Shown: positions 44,011-52,645 of the stretch, in pieces | Layout of the letters: every line of letters starts with the position of its first letter | Numbering within the stretch: the stretch's first letter is position 1 | Assembly: GCF_032878955.1 (NCBI RefSeq) | Contig: NZ_CP043839.1 | Span: 310,001 to 374,000 of the forward strand | Source: Butyricimonas paravirosa | GTDB lineage: Bacteria > Bacteroidota > Bacteroidia > Bacteroidales > Marinifilaceae | DNA length: 64,000 nucleotides | Direction: 5' to 3' | Made by a program: the position numbers and the translations under genes | Notes under the pieces: model-generated | The model's input: only the letters and a program-made list of their open reading frames with translations | Databases searched by the model: none | Told to the model about the DNA's origin: nothing

Positions 44011-44031
44011 TTCTAGTTATAATAACTAGAA
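44011..44031. repeat. Palindrome upstream of the first porin gene
   Basis: TTCTAGTTA-TAA-TAACTAGAA is a perfect 9-bp inverted repeat, 35 bases before the porin ATG. The short spacer and position suit a dimeric regulator's operator. No regulator gene is adjacent. Confidence 0.45.
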
Positions 44032-44065
44032 ATTAGGAAATTATATTTTTATCAAAACACAGAAT

Positions 44066-45232
44066 ATGAAAAAATTAGCTTTATTAATACTTGTTATGGG
44101 TTGCGCAGCTGGTGCTTTCGCACAAAATGCCACGAACGAAAAGACTCTTTTCGAACGAGTAACCCAAATAGAGAAAAAAATGGACTGGTTCAACTTCTAT
44201 TTGAACATGCAAGGTTCTTTTGATGCCTGTTTCAACTATGACCAAAGCGGACTAAGCGAGGCTGCATTCAAGATGCGTCAATTCCGTATTGAAGCAAAAG
44301 GTAACATCACCCCTTGGTTGTCCTATCGCTGGAGACAACGTCTGAACCGTGGGAACAACGGTGGTAACAATATCGACAACATGCCTACTTCCATTGACAT
44401 CGCAGGTATTGGTGTAAAATTAAATGACCAGTTTTCATTCTTTGCCGGAAAACAATGCGCCGCGTATGGTGGTATCGAATTTGACTTGAATCCGATCGAA
44501 ATCTACGAATATAGCGATATGATCGAGAACATGAGTAACTTCATGACCGGTTTGAACATCGCTTACCAGATTTGTGACAACCATCAACTCCAATTCCAAA
44601 TTTTGGATAGCCGTAACGGTTCTCAGGATGAAACATACGGTCCCGGATTTGAAAAAAGCCGTGCCCCACTCTTGTACACGTTAAACTGGAATGGTAACTT
44701 GTTCGATGGAATCTATAAAACTCGTTGGTCAGCATCCGTGATGTCCGAAACAAAAGATAAACAAATGTATTATTATGCTTTAGGTAACGATTTCACGTTC
44801 TCTAAAAAAGTAAATATGTTTGTAGACTTCATGTATTCTGACGAACAAATTGACCGAAAAGGTATCATTACCGGTATGCTAGAAAACAAAGATGCCGCTC
44901 TTCTTGACGGTCACAATGCACTTGATGCAGAATACCTATCCGTGGTGACAAAAGTAAACTACCGTTTCCAACCGAAATGGAATGCTTTCGTGAAGGGAAT
45001 GTATGAAACGGCCTCTGTGTCAAAAACACGTGGTGACATCGAAAAAGGAAACTATCGTACTTCTTACGGTTACTTGGCCGGTATCGAATACTACCCGTTA
45101 GAAGACAGCAACCTGCATTTCTTCTGTACTTTCGTGGGACGTTCTTACAAATTTACTGATCGTGCCGCTCAAAAAGGATACAACACGCAAAGATTGGAAG
45201 TCGGGTTTATATACCAATTACCGATGTTCTAA
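44066..45232 (+). CDS. Outer-membrane porin
   Basis: A 388-residue protein with a signal peptide (cleavage near AGAFAQ), a short N-terminal helix (ERVTQIEKKMDWF) and a long region of amphipathic strands ending in an aromatic residue (YQLPMF), typical of an outer-membrane beta-barrel. It resembles phosphate-selective-porin-type proteins of Bacteroidota and is clearly paralogous to the second porin at 46165 (shared YRWRQRLN, QAAAYGG/QCAAYGG and DPIEIYQYSDMI/NPIEIYEYSDMI patterns). It follows the asparaginase gene beyond a terminator and a palindrome. It may admit asparagine, aspartate or related dicarboxylates; the substrate is inferred from neighbours only. Confidence 0.88.
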   Translation: MKKLALLILVMGCAAGAFAQNATNEKTLFERVTQIEKKMDWFNFYLNMQGSFDACFNYDQSGLSEAAFKMRQFRIEAKGNITPWLSYRWRQRLNRGNNGGNNIDNMPTSIDIAGIGVKLNDQFSFFAGKQCAAYGGIEFDLNPIEIYEYSDMIENMSNFMTGLNIAYQICDNHQLQFQILDSRNGSQDETYGPGFEKSRAPLLYTLNWNGNLFDGIYKTRWSASVMSETKDKQMYYYALGNDFTFSKKVNMFVDFMYSDEQIDRKGIITGMLENKDAALLDGHNALDAEYLSVVTKVNYRFQPKWNAFVKGMYETASVSKTRGDIEKGNYRTSYGYLAGIEYYPLEDSNLHFFCTFVGRSYKFTDRAAQKGYNTQRLEVGFIYQLPMF

Positions 45233-45256
45233 CAAACAAGAAATGATACAATTACG

Positions 45257-45284
45257 AGAGGGAATATTCAAATATATTCCCTCT
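45257..45284 (+). terminator. Terminator after the first porin gene
   Basis: AGAGGGAATAT and ATATTCCCTCT form a perfect 11-bp stem with a six-base loop, followed by TTTT. Confidence 0.8.
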
Positions 45285-45304
45285 TTTGATTTATCTCATT
45301 TTAT

Positions 45305-45335
45305 TTTGAAATTGTTTTAACGAGTGTTATTTTTG
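45305..45335 (+). promoter_or_regulatory. Promoter of the OmpA-like gene
   Basis: TTTG at 45305-45308 and TATTTTTG at 45328-45335 are 19 bases apart, a good match to the Bacteroidota consensus. The ATG is 54 bases downstream. Confidence 0.6.
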
Positions 45336-45388
45336 TACCATATTAGAGCAAAGATTTACAATCTAAATTTAGAAACAAAACTATTACT

Positions 45389-46081
45389 ATGAAAAAAACT
45401 AATCTACTCACTATTTTAGTATTAAGCGGAAGCATTATTTTTTCAGGATGTGCATCCATGAGTAACACGGGCAAAGGCGCTGCTATCGGGGCCGGTGGTG
45501 GAGCCGCACTTGGAGCCGGTATCGGAGCCTTGGTTGGTAAAGGTAAGGGAGCCGCCATCGGGGCAGCCGTGGGTGGAGCCGTTGGAGCAGGAACCGGAGC
45601 TTTGATCGGTAGAAAGATGGATAAACAGAAAAAAGAGTTAGAAGCCATTGAAGGGGCTCAGGTTGAAACTGTTACAGATGCTAATGACCTACAAGCCATT
45701 AAAGTGACTTTTGATAACGGTATATTGTTCGCCACGAACTCTAGCCAATTAAGTTCATCTTCCAGAGATGCTTTGACGAAATTTGCCACGTCGTTAAAGA
45801 ACTCTCCGGAAACAGACATCACGATCTACGGCCACACGGATAACACCGGAACCCGTGCCGTAAATGAAAGAATATCCAAAGAACGTGCGGAGGCTGTTGC
45901 AAACTTCCTCGTTGGAAACGGGATTGCCCGCAACAGAATCACCACGGAAGGCCTAGCATTCGATCAACCGGTAGCCGACAATAGTACAGCAGAAGGACGT
46001 GCTAAAAACCGTCGTGTCGAAGTATATATCACGGCAAGTGCGAACATGATCAAACAAGCAGAAGAAGGTACCTTGAAATAA
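45389..46081 (+). CDS. OmpA-family lipoprotein with glycine zipper
   Basis: A 230-residue protein with a lipoprotein signal (SGSIIFSGC), a glycine-zipper membrane segment at about residues 28-75 (repeated GAAIGA-type units) and a C-terminal OmpA peptidoglycan-binding domain. The domain carries TIYGHTDNTGTRAVNERISKERAEAV, with the Asp and Arg that contact diaminopimelate, and GRAKNRRVEVYI. It should tie the outer membrane to the cell wall. It has its own promoter and a strong terminator, so it is a separate transcription unit between the two porin genes. Confidence 0.93.
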   Translation: MKKTNLLTILVLSGSIIFSGCASMSNTGKGAAIGAGGGAALGAGIGALVGKGKGAAIGAAVGGAVGAGTGALIGRKMDKQKKELEAIEGAQVETVTDANDLQAIKVTFDNGILFATNSSQLSSSSRDALTKFATSLKNSPETDITIYGHTDNTGTRAVNERISKERAEAVANFLVGNGIARNRITTEGLAFDQPVADNSTAEGRAKNRRVEVYITASANMIKQAEEGTLK

Positions 46082-46102
46082 GATACAATCAGTAAGTAAC
46101 CA

Positions 46103-46145
46103 CTAAAAGCTGGAAGGCTGTTTTCGAACGATCTCCAGCTTTTAG
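46103..46145. terminator. Terminator after the OmpA-like gene
   Basis: CTAAAAGCTGGA and TCCAGCTTTTAG form a perfect 12-bp stem with a 19-base loop, followed by a run of seven or more T bases. Confidence 0.8.
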
Positions 46146-46164
46146 TTTTTTTAATCCGATAACA

Positions 46165-47352
46165 ATGAAAAGAAAAAAACTATTACTAATCACGCTATTA
46201 GCACTATCATTACAGGGCTTGTCAGCCCAAGGCCTGTTATCCCATCTAAATGACACGACAAACGGGCGCTCTCTTTTTGAAAGAGTGTCGAACATCGAAA
46301 AAAAGAATAATATTTTTAATCTGAAACTGCACATGCAAGCCACATTCAACGGTGCATTTACAGACGGGACATTCGAGCAAGCAGCTTTCAAAATGAACCA
46401 GCTTCGATTAGAAGCCCGGGGGGACATCAATGACTGGCTTTCTTACCGTTGGCGTCAACGCCTGAACAGCAGTAACACGCCCCACGCGCTGGATAATCTT
46501 CCCTCCTCTATCGATTATGCCATGATCTCCGTACGCCTGACTGATCAGTTCGTCACCTCCATCGGGAAACAGGCAGCAGCATACGGAGGTTTCGAGTATG
46601 ATCTGGATCCGATTGAAATCTACCAGTACAGCGACATGATCGATTATATGCTCTTCGATTTCATGACCGGAATCACGTTCTCTTATCAAGTTACCCCTAC
46701 CCAAGAAATAGCCTTGCAAGTCGTGAACAGCCGGACGGCTTCCATGGATGATATTTACGGGCAACTCCCGGAAGACGTGGAAGAAAGTCGTGCGCCCCTC
46801 GCTTACACGGCCAACTGGAACGGTAATTTCTTCAGCGACAAATTTAGAACCCGTTGGTCATATTCCTTGCTCAGTCTGGCAAAAGGATATAACAATCATT
46901 TTTATGCCATCGGTAACGAATTAGATCTGGGAAAATTCAACATGTACCTCGATTTCTACCTTTCCGATGAAGAACTGGATAACCGGGGTATTATTTCAAC
47001 CCTCTACCGCCTTCAAGGAGATGCCGATTGCATCAAAAATGCCCGTTATGAATCCTGGGTCACCAAATTAAACTATCGTTTCCAGCCCAAATGGAATATT
47101 TTCGTGAAAGGAATGTACGAAAATGCCTCTGTTTACAAGCATACCGATCAACTGGAGAAAGGCAAATACCGGACGGCTTACGGGTATTTCGGTGGTATCG
47201 AATACTATCCAACCACGGAAAACCTCCACTTCTTCGCATCGTACATCGGACGTTCTTATCGATTCACGGATAAGGCCAAAACACTAGGAGCCGAGAACTA
47301 CTCTACATCAACTTTATCCATCGGGTTAATTTACCATATCCCGCTGTTTTAG
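46165..47352 (+). CDS. Outer-membrane porin, paralogue of 44066 gene
   Basis: A 395-residue barrel protein with a signal peptide (near LQGLSAQG). It shares its layout and many motifs with the porin at 44066: an N-terminal ERVSNIEKKNNIF helix, the YRWRQRLN strand, KQAAAYGGFEYDLDPIEIYQYSDMI, the SRAPLAYTANWNGNFF strand, and a C-terminal NYRFQPKWNIFVKGMYENAS and LIYHIPLF end. The two look like a tandem duplication into which the OmpA-like gene has been set. The substrate is unknown. Confidence 0.88.
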   Translation: MKRKKLLLITLLALSLQGLSAQGLLSHLNDTTNGRSLFERVSNIEKKNNIFNLKLHMQATFNGAFTDGTFEQAAFKMNQLRLEARGDINDWLSYRWRQRLNSSNTPHALDNLPSSIDYAMISVRLTDQFVTSIGKQAAAYGGFEYDLDPIEIYQYSDMIDYMLFDFMTGITFSYQVTPTQEIALQVVNSRTASMDDIYGQLPEDVEESRAPLAYTANWNGNFFSDKFRTRWSYSLLSLAKGYNNHFYAIGNELDLGKFNMYLDFYLSDEELDNRGIISTLYRLQGDADCIKNARYESWVTKLNYRFQPKWNIFVKGMYENASVYKHTDQLEKGKYRTAYGYFGGIEYYPTTENLHFFASYIGRSYRFTDKAKTLGAENYSTSTLSIGLIYHIPLF

Positions 47353-47374
47353 GCTTTACGCCCAAAAATGAATA

Positions 47375-47400
47375 AGGGCAACCCTCGAAAGGATTGCCCT
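47375..47400. terminator. Hairpin after the second porin gene
   Basis: AGGGCAA and TTGCCCT form a stem with a further partly paired CCCTC/AAGGA part. A second hairpin (GTTCCGG-CACC-CCGGAAC) follows at about 47408-47425. Together they end the + strand transcript. Confidence 0.6.
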
Positions 47401-47457
47401 CTTCCCCGTTCCGGCACCCCGGAACAGAAAAAAACAACACACACATGAATATCAATA

Positions 47458-47481
47458 ACCTTTTCTTATTTAAGAAAAGGT
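47458..47481. terminator. Hairpin over the stop of the LeuCD-like gene
   Basis: ACCTTTTCTTA-TT-TAAGAAAAGGT is a perfect 11-bp stem that contains the stop codon of the - strand gene. It probably stabilises the 3' end or terminates transcription. Confidence 0.55.
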
Positions 47482-49230
47482 ATTTACTAATCCTCCTTTT
47501 TCGAGGATTTCTTGAAACTCCGCATCAACATAAGGGAGCTTATACGCTCTCTTGTTCAAATATAATAAATGATTTTCATCATCTATTGTCAGTTGTTCCC
47601 CTGACGTGTAAGCATCCACCACGGCCCAATCAACAAGAATCCGTAACCCGTGATTAATAGCCATACGGTAAAAATCCCAGTTCACAGATTTTACAATCAC
47701 CAGTTTTACCCCCACTGCTACCAATCCCGTCGCTGCATGTTTCACCAGTTGACCACACCCGAAGTTCTCCCCGGCGATAATAATATCTCCCGGTTTCACG
47801 TCGCAAGCGAAATTCGGATCCAATCCTCCAAACAAGTAAGGTTTAATCTCCTCCACCTGTTCAAGGGTCAAGCGATACATCAATTTTTCCGCAAATATCT
47901 GGTTACTTGAGATATTATCTATATCCCCGTAATTCCACACCCCGTTACTCTTACGATAATCGTACCCTTCCAACACGACTGGTTCTATCCGGGGAGCTTT
48001 ATATTTATACCGTGCGCCCTCGAAGTGTATTATTGATGTCAGTTCTCCTCGCAACGCAGTCATAGCCACGGTTGCCGGAGAGGCAATATATTTCTCAACA
48101 CCGGAATGATTCGAACTTCCGATATACCGACTATTGGCAGTAGAGATAAAACGGCTATTTCCGGCAGACGCCACGTGTCCCACTCCCAAGCAAGGCCCAC
48201 AACTGGAGCCAAGAACGATGGCTCCGGACTGTGCAATCTTATCAATAATACCCTCTTCAACAGCCTGTAAATATATACTCCTAGAAGCCGGAACCACGAA
48301 CAATTGGAACCCGTTGGCAATACGCTTTCCTTCCAAGATCATGGAAACTAACCGTAAATCCTCCAACCGTCCTGAAGCACAAGCACCGATAAGTCCTTGC
48401 TGTATTTTCAACCCGACAAGTTCCTCCACTCCCTGAAGAACATTGTTTCTCGTGTCATATACCATCGGAAAGACGTTGGCCAGATCAATCTCTATAAACC
48501 GAGAATAAACAGCCTCCTCGTCCGCCCAAACACCCCGTACTGCCGGCTCGTTAAAATAGTCTGCCAACCGGTCATCCGGAGGAAAAGCAGAACTGACCAC
48601 TCCCATTTCCGTGGAAATATTGGCTATTGTCATTCGATCATCAATGGACAAAGAGGAAACCCCTTCCCCGTGATACTCAATTGCCTGCCCGTTCACATCC
48701 AACTCGCTCAATATTCCTTTTATCCATAAAGCTAAATCTTTAGCAAACACTCCTTCTGACAAACGATTTTTCAATACGATCTTCATCGTTTCAGGCACCT
48801 GAAACCACATTTTGCCCGTTTTCCATAACACGGCCGTCTCTGTTTTATTAATTCCCACAGCTAACGTGTTGAACGCTCCCGCCGTGGCTGTATGAGAATC
48901 GCTCCCCGCAACCAACATACCCGGACGTACCAATTCTGAGATAATCTGGTGGCTGATTCCACGGTCACAGTCATAAAAATGCTCTATTCCCTGCTCTTCC
49001 ACGAAATCCCGTATCGAATTATATTCCAAGGATAATTCGTTGACTAACCCCGACACCTTTCCATCCAGCACGATCACCAACTGGGAAGGATTGTATACTC
49101 GGGTACCATGAATTCGTTCAAACAAAAACCTAACCCGTGCCGAATTATCATGACTCATCACATAATCCGGTTCACGGACCACGATACTCCCACGTTCGGC
49201 ATTTAATATCTTCTCTACAAATGTTCGCAT
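47470..49230 (-). CDS. Fused LeuC/LeuD-type hydro-lyase, substrate unknown
   Basis: A 586-residue protein uniting an aconitase-type large domain (1-400) and a swivel domain (about 440-586) that are separate LeuC and LeuD chains in most bacteria. The three iron-sulfur Cys residues are present (C284 in IGACASGR, C344 and C347 in GSSCGPCLG), as is the GSDSHT motif at 109-114. The swivel loop that normally reads GCGSSREHA reads GCGQLVKHA, so the catalytic Ser and Arg are gone. It is therefore not safely aconitase, homoaconitase or isopropylmalate isomerase. Neighbours (cutC, lipB) give no clue. Confidence 0.85.
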   Translation of the reverse strand: MRTFVEKILNAERGSIVVREPDYVMSHDNSARVRFLFERIHGTRVYNPSQLVIVLDGKVSGLVNELSLEYNSIRDFVEEQGIEHFYDCDRGISHQIISELVRPGMLVAGSDSHTATAGAFNTLAVGINKTETAVLWKTGKMWFQVPETMKIVLKNRLSEGVFAKDLALWIKGILSELDVNGQAIEYHGEGVSSLSIDDRMTIANISTEMGVVSSAFPPDDRLADYFNEPAVRGVWADEEAVYSRFIEIDLANVFPMVYDTRNNVLQGVEELVGLKIQQGLIGACASGRLEDLRLVSMILEGKRIANGFQLFVVPASRSIYLQAVEEGIIDKIAQSGAIVLGSSCGPCLGVGHVASAGNSRFISTANSRYIGSSNHSGVEKYIASPATVAMTALRGELTSIIHFEGARYKYKAPRIEPVVLEGYDYRKSNGVWNYGDIDNISSNQIFAEKLMYRLTLEQVEEIKPYLFGGLDPNFACDVKPGDIIIAGENFGCGQLVKHAATGLVAVGVKLVIVKSVNWDFYRMAINHGLRILVDWAVVDAYTSGEQLTIDDENHLLYLNKRAYKLPYVDAEFQEILEKGGLVNTFS

Positions 49231-49236
49231 ATATTG

Positions 49237-49300
49237 AATTTAGAATCTAGAATGTAAAACATAGAATGAACGGCACTCTCTGAATTTTATATTCTAAATT
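49237..49300. repeat. AATTTAGAAT inverted repeat
   Basis: AATTTAGAAT at 49237-49246 and ATTCTAAATT at 49291-49300 are perfect reverse complements, with further TAGAAT copies between. The pair spans the gap between the LeuCD-like gene and the 3' end of cutC, in the style of the other paired-oligomer spacers. Confidence 0.5.
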
Positions 49301-50039
49301 TCACGTTGTCTAAAACTGCTTTTATTTTCTCAACATCACTGTAATATTGCTCGTATTCCGGTAGTCCCGAAACCCCGCCCATGAACACGTTCGGGTTACG
49401 GAATTCCATTTCACTGTCCCGACTACTTTTCCCGCTCAAGTGAATAGCATCCACCCCTAATTCTATTAACGTGTTGGCATTCGCGGCATTTACACCACTT
49501 CCGGCCATAATTTGCACACGCCCTTTCGCCTGCTCCACCAAGGCTTTAATTTGCTCCATTCCCTCGCTTACAGTGTTGCGTCCTCCCGATGTTAAAACCC
49601 GGTAACATCCGGCCTGAATGATCCCCTCCAAAGCCTCTTCCATGTTTCGAGTCATATCTATCGCCCTATGAAACGTTACCTTTAAAGGAGCCGCCAATTC
49701 GACCAGCTCCCGCGTACGTTGTACGTCAACCGAACCGTCTGCATTCAAGATACCCAACACGACACCATCCGCCCGGCACTCTTTGGCAAACCGAATGTCC
49801 TCCTTCATCACCTCGAACTCTAAATCGGAATAAAGAAAATCACCTCCCCTCGGGCGAATCATCACGTAAAGTTGTATAGATAACTTTTCCCGGGCCATGC
49901 GAATCATAGCCGCGGACGGGGTTGTTCCCCCGTCATACATCCCAGAACACAGTTCCACCCGGGATGCCCCTGCCAACTGGGCATTCAAGCATGATTCCAA
50001 AGAAAAAGTACATATTTCGACCTCAATATTATTCTTCAT
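49287..50039 (-). CDS. cutC: CutC-family protein
   Basis: A 250-residue TIM-barrel protein. The family signatures are the N-terminal EVCTFSLESCLNAQLAGASRVELCSG-type segment, PRGGDFLYSDLEFEVM, FHRAIDMTRN and VLTSGGRNTVSEG. CutC was named for copper homeostasis in E. coli, but its true activity is unclear. It starts beyond a 384-base gap from lipB and is followed closely by the LeuCD-like gene. Confidence 0.93.
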   Translation of the reverse strand: MKNNIEVEICTFSLESCLNAQLAGASRVELCSGMYDGGTTPSAAMIRMAREKLSIQLYVMIRPRGGDFLYSDLEFEVMKEDIRFAKECRADGVVLGILNADGSVDVQRTRELVELAAPLKVTFHRAIDMTRNMEEALEGIIQAGCYRVLTSGGRNTVSEGMEQIKALVEQAKGRVQIMAGSGVNAANANTLIELGVDAIHLSGKSSRDSEMEFRNPNVFMGGVSGLPEYEQYYSDVEKIKAVLDNVKFRI

Positions 50040-50423
50040 TCCGCTCTGTCAATTTTTGTTTATTTGTTAATTCATACTACGAATATAATGAAATTATCGA
50101 CAAACTTCAAATAAAAAGCAGGTATAAAATGCTCCTTAACATTCAAGTTATTTCTAACTTACATACATTCAACAGAGTATCACGTGTCAAAAAAGAATAA
50201 CGGGAGAAATAAGCACATTACATTAAAATCCATTTGCCCCTCCCCCACAGCATAGCCACTTCCCAAACGGGTTTGCAACGTAGGGGATCTGTCTGTCATT
50301 CTATTCTCGGCCCCTATTTCCCGCTTAACTCGCCCCAATCTCTCGTTAACTCCGGCTACAAAATTAAAATAAACAAGAATAGATACACGGCGGGAAGTGT
50401 ATGACATTTCCCGCCAAATTGTA
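50040..50423. other. Gene-free stretch, possible coding remnant
   Basis: No gene can be supported here. The lower-coordinate half is AT-rich and should contain the cutC promoter. From about 50225 to 50400 the base composition rises in G+C, and the - strand holds a 75-codon open frame (50180-50407, containing SPTLQTRLGSGYAVGEG). It overlaps no gene and shows no recognised family; it could be a decayed gene fragment. Confidence 0.4.
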
Positions 50424-51104
50424 TTAAAACGTGTAAAAATCCATCCCGAAGAGTTCCTCGAAATACTTCTTCACGACTGCTTTCACTTCCGCCACGGGAA
50501 CCTCTGCCCCCACCTCTTTCGAGATAGAAGTCACCCCCTTATCCACGAATCCGCAGGGGTTGATATAATTGAAATAATTCAAATCCGTATTCACGTTCAA
50601 CGCAAAACCGTGCATCGTCACGTAACGGGAACATTTAATCCCGATCGCACATATCTTGCGTGCCCTAGAAGTGTGTGCATCCAACCATACCCCCGTGGCT
50701 CCTTCCAACCGTTCCCCGGTAATCCCGAACTCTCCCACGGTACGAATAACCACCTCTTCTAACAAATCCACGTACTCCTTCACCCCCACGCCAAAATTAG
50801 CCATATCAATAATCGGGTACACGACCAATTGTCCGGGACCATGATATGTAATATCCCCACCCCGATTTACCTTCACGAATTCAGCATGAGCCGCCTGCAA
50901 CTGAATGGCACTAATCAGCATGTTCGCCTCGTTCCCGCTCTTCCCTAACGTGTACACGTGATTATGTTCCACGAAAATCATACAATTCTCCGTGTCCTCA
51001 CCCTTTAACTTCGCGGCAATAATCCCCTTGTGCAACTCTTCCTGTCGTTGCCACACGGGCATATAGCTTGCCACTCCTAGATCAATTAATCGTGTACGTT
51101 TCAT
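50424..51104 (-). CDS. lipB: Octanoyltransferase LipB
   Basis: A 226-residue enzyme that moves octanoate from acyl-carrier protein to lipoyl domains. The motifs RGGDITYHGPGQLVVYPI and GVKCSRYVT-type (AIGIKCSRYVTMHGFALNV) identify it, with the catalytic Lys in IGIKCS and Cys in NPCGF. It follows lipA by 3 bases, forming a lipA-lipB operon that makes and attaches lipoate. The start shown (MKRTRLIDLG) fits the family. Confidence 0.96.
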   Translation of the reverse strand: MKRTRLIDLGVASYMPVWQRQEELHKGIIAAKLKGEDTENCMIFVEHNHVYTLGKSGNEANMLISAIQLQAAHAEFVKVNRGGDITYHGPGQLVVYPIIDMANFGVGVKEYVDLLEEVVIRTVGEFGITGERLEGATGVWLDAHTSRARKICAIGIKCSRYVTMHGFALNVNTDLNYFNYINPCGFVDKGVTSISKEVGAEVPVAEVKAVVKKYFEELFGMDFYTF

Positions 51105-51107
51105 AAC

Positions 51108-51962
51108 TTATCTCACATGCTTTTCCGCGTGGTAACTAGAGCGAACCAACGGACCGCTCTCCACGTAACGGAACCCTTTTTCCAACCCGATACGCTCGTA
51201 TTCCTTGAAGGTCTCCGGTGTCACGTACTCTTTTACTTCGAGATTCGCCTCGGACGGTTGCAAGTATTGACCGATAGTCATTACTTTACACCCGACTGCC
51301 AGCAAATCATCCATCGTCTGAAGAATTTGTTCACGAGTCTCCCCTAATCCCAGCATAATACCGGATTTGGAAACGATACCCGATTCCGAAACCTGACGGA
51401 TCACTTGTAAAGAAATATCATATTTTGCCCGGCTACGTACGCCATCCGACAATTCTCTCACCGTCTCCAGGTTATGAGAAATCACTTCCGGACGAGCATC
51501 AATCACCTGTTGCACGAGTTCTTGTCTTCCCTGAAAATCCGGAATCAGCACTTCCATTGTCGTTTCGGGATTCTCTCGTTTCATAGCCTCGATCACTTTC
51601 ACCCAGTGAGCAGCTCCCAAATCAGCCAGATCATCCCGGTCCACGGAAGTGATCACGGCATGTTTTAAACCGAGCAACTTCACGGAGTTAGCTATATTTT
51701 CCGGTTCTGCCGGGTCCAATGGAGCCGGACGCCCCGTTTTCACGTTACAAAACTTACACGAACGGGTACATACATCCCCGCCGATCATAAACGTTGCAGT
51801 TCTGTTTCCCCAGCATTCGCCTTGATTGGGACACATACCACTGGTACATATCGTATGTAGATTATGTTTTCTGACTATATTTAAAACCTCCGTGGAACTC
51901 TGTCCTTTCGGTAATTTAATCTTCAACCATTCCGGTTTTCGTCTGCTATTACAACACGTCAT
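51108..51962 (-). CDS. lipA: Lipoyl synthase LipA
   Basis: A 284-residue radical-SAM enzyme that inserts two sulfur atoms into octanoyl groups. The auxiliary cluster Cys motif (CTSGMCPNQGECW) and the radical-SAM motif (CTRSCKFCNV) are both intact. The start is placed at the ATG at 51962 (MTCCNSRRKPEWLK): the open frame reaches 52013, but a TATATTTG promoter box at 51985-51992 lies inside that extension. It is co-transcribed with lipB. Confidence 0.95.
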   Translation of the reverse strand: MTCCNSRRKPEWLKIKLPKGQSSTEVLNIVRKHNLHTICTSGMCPNQGECWGNRTATFMIGGDVCTRSCKFCNVKTGRPAPLDPAEPENIANSVKLLGLKHAVITSVDRDDLADLGAAHWVKVIEAMKRENPETTMEVLIPDFQGRQELVQQVIDARPEVISHNLETVRELSDGVRSRAKYDISLQVIRQVSESGIVSKSGIMLGLGETREQILQTMDDLLAVGCKVMTIGQYLQPSEANLEVKEYVTPETFKEYERIGLEKGFRYVESGPLVRSSYHAEKHVR

Positions 51963-51984
51963 ACTCTCTATTTTTAATCGTACG

Positions 51985-51992
51985 CAAATATA
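51985..51992 (-). promoter_or_regulatory. lipA -7 promoter element
   Basis: The complement of CAAATATA reads TATATTTG, 22 bases before the chosen lipA ATG. It decides the start codon, since transcription would begin after the longer candidate start at 52013. Confidence 0.6.
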
Positions 51993-52112
51993 CGACGAAG
52001 TTTTTAAATACATACTGATATTTTTGATCTTTCAGGTTGTTAAATTCCCGAAAACACCTCTTTTTTTAACTATATGCAAATAACAGAAAATGCGTTAAAT
52101 AAACTTGGACAA

Positions 52113-52144
52113 CTTGCATTCATTAGGATTATACCCTACATTTG
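52113..52144 (+). promoter_or_regulatory. Promoter of the cyclophilin gene
   Basis: CTTG at 52113-52116 and TACATTTG at 52137-52144 are 20 bases apart, close to the Bacteroidota consensus, with the ATG at 52173. Confidence 0.6.
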
Positions 52145-52172
52145 TTTGCAATAATTCAAAACCAATTTCGTA

Positions 52173-52616
52173 ATGTACAGAGCAGAAATACACACAGAAA
52201 AAGGTGTTATGAAGGTTCTTTTCTTCGAAAAAGACGCGCCGAATACCGTTGCCAATTTTGTAAAACTAGCCAGAGAAGGCTTTTATGACGGATTAACGTT
52301 TCATCGGGTCATCCCGGATTTCGTGATCCAAGGCGGTTGCCCTAGAGGCGACGGAACCGGAGGACCGGGTTACACCATCAAATGTGAGTTAAACGGGGAT
52401 AACCAGTATCATGATCGGGGAGTCCTATCCATGGCTCACGCCGGACGGGATACCGGGGGATCTCAATTCTTTATTTGTCACAACCGCAGAAACACAGCTC
52501 ATTTGGATAGACGCCACACGTGTTTCGGCCAAGTTTACGAGGGATTGGAAGTGATTGATGCCATCCGCCAAGGAGACGAGATTATTAAAATCGTCATCAC
52601 GGAAGAAAATGAATAA
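52173..52616 (+). CDS. Peptidyl-prolyl cis-trans isomerase (cyclophilin)
   Basis: A 147-residue single-domain cyclophilin without signal peptide, so cytoplasmic. The catalytic motifs FHRVIPDFVIQGGCPRGDG and SQFFIC are intact, with catalytic Arg in FHRV. It catalyses proline isomerisation during folding. It is monocistronic, divergent from lipA, and ends at a bidirectional terminator shared with the next gene. Confidence 0.95.
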   Translation: MYRAEIHTEKGVMKVLFFEKDAPNTVANFVKLAREGFYDGLTFHRVIPDFVIQGGCPRGDGTGGPGYTIKCELNGDNQYHDRGVLSMAHAGRDTGGSQFFICHNRRNTAHLDRRHTCFGQVYEGLEVIDAIRQGDEIIKIVITEENE

Positions 52617-52645
52617 GCCTGTGTTCTTAGTTGTTTAAATAATTC

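Noticed and set aside
47394..47657. A short + strand frame starting near the second porin's terminator
   Set aside because: It overlaps the terminator hairpins and the 3' end of the LeuCD-like gene on the other strand and shows no protein-like pattern.
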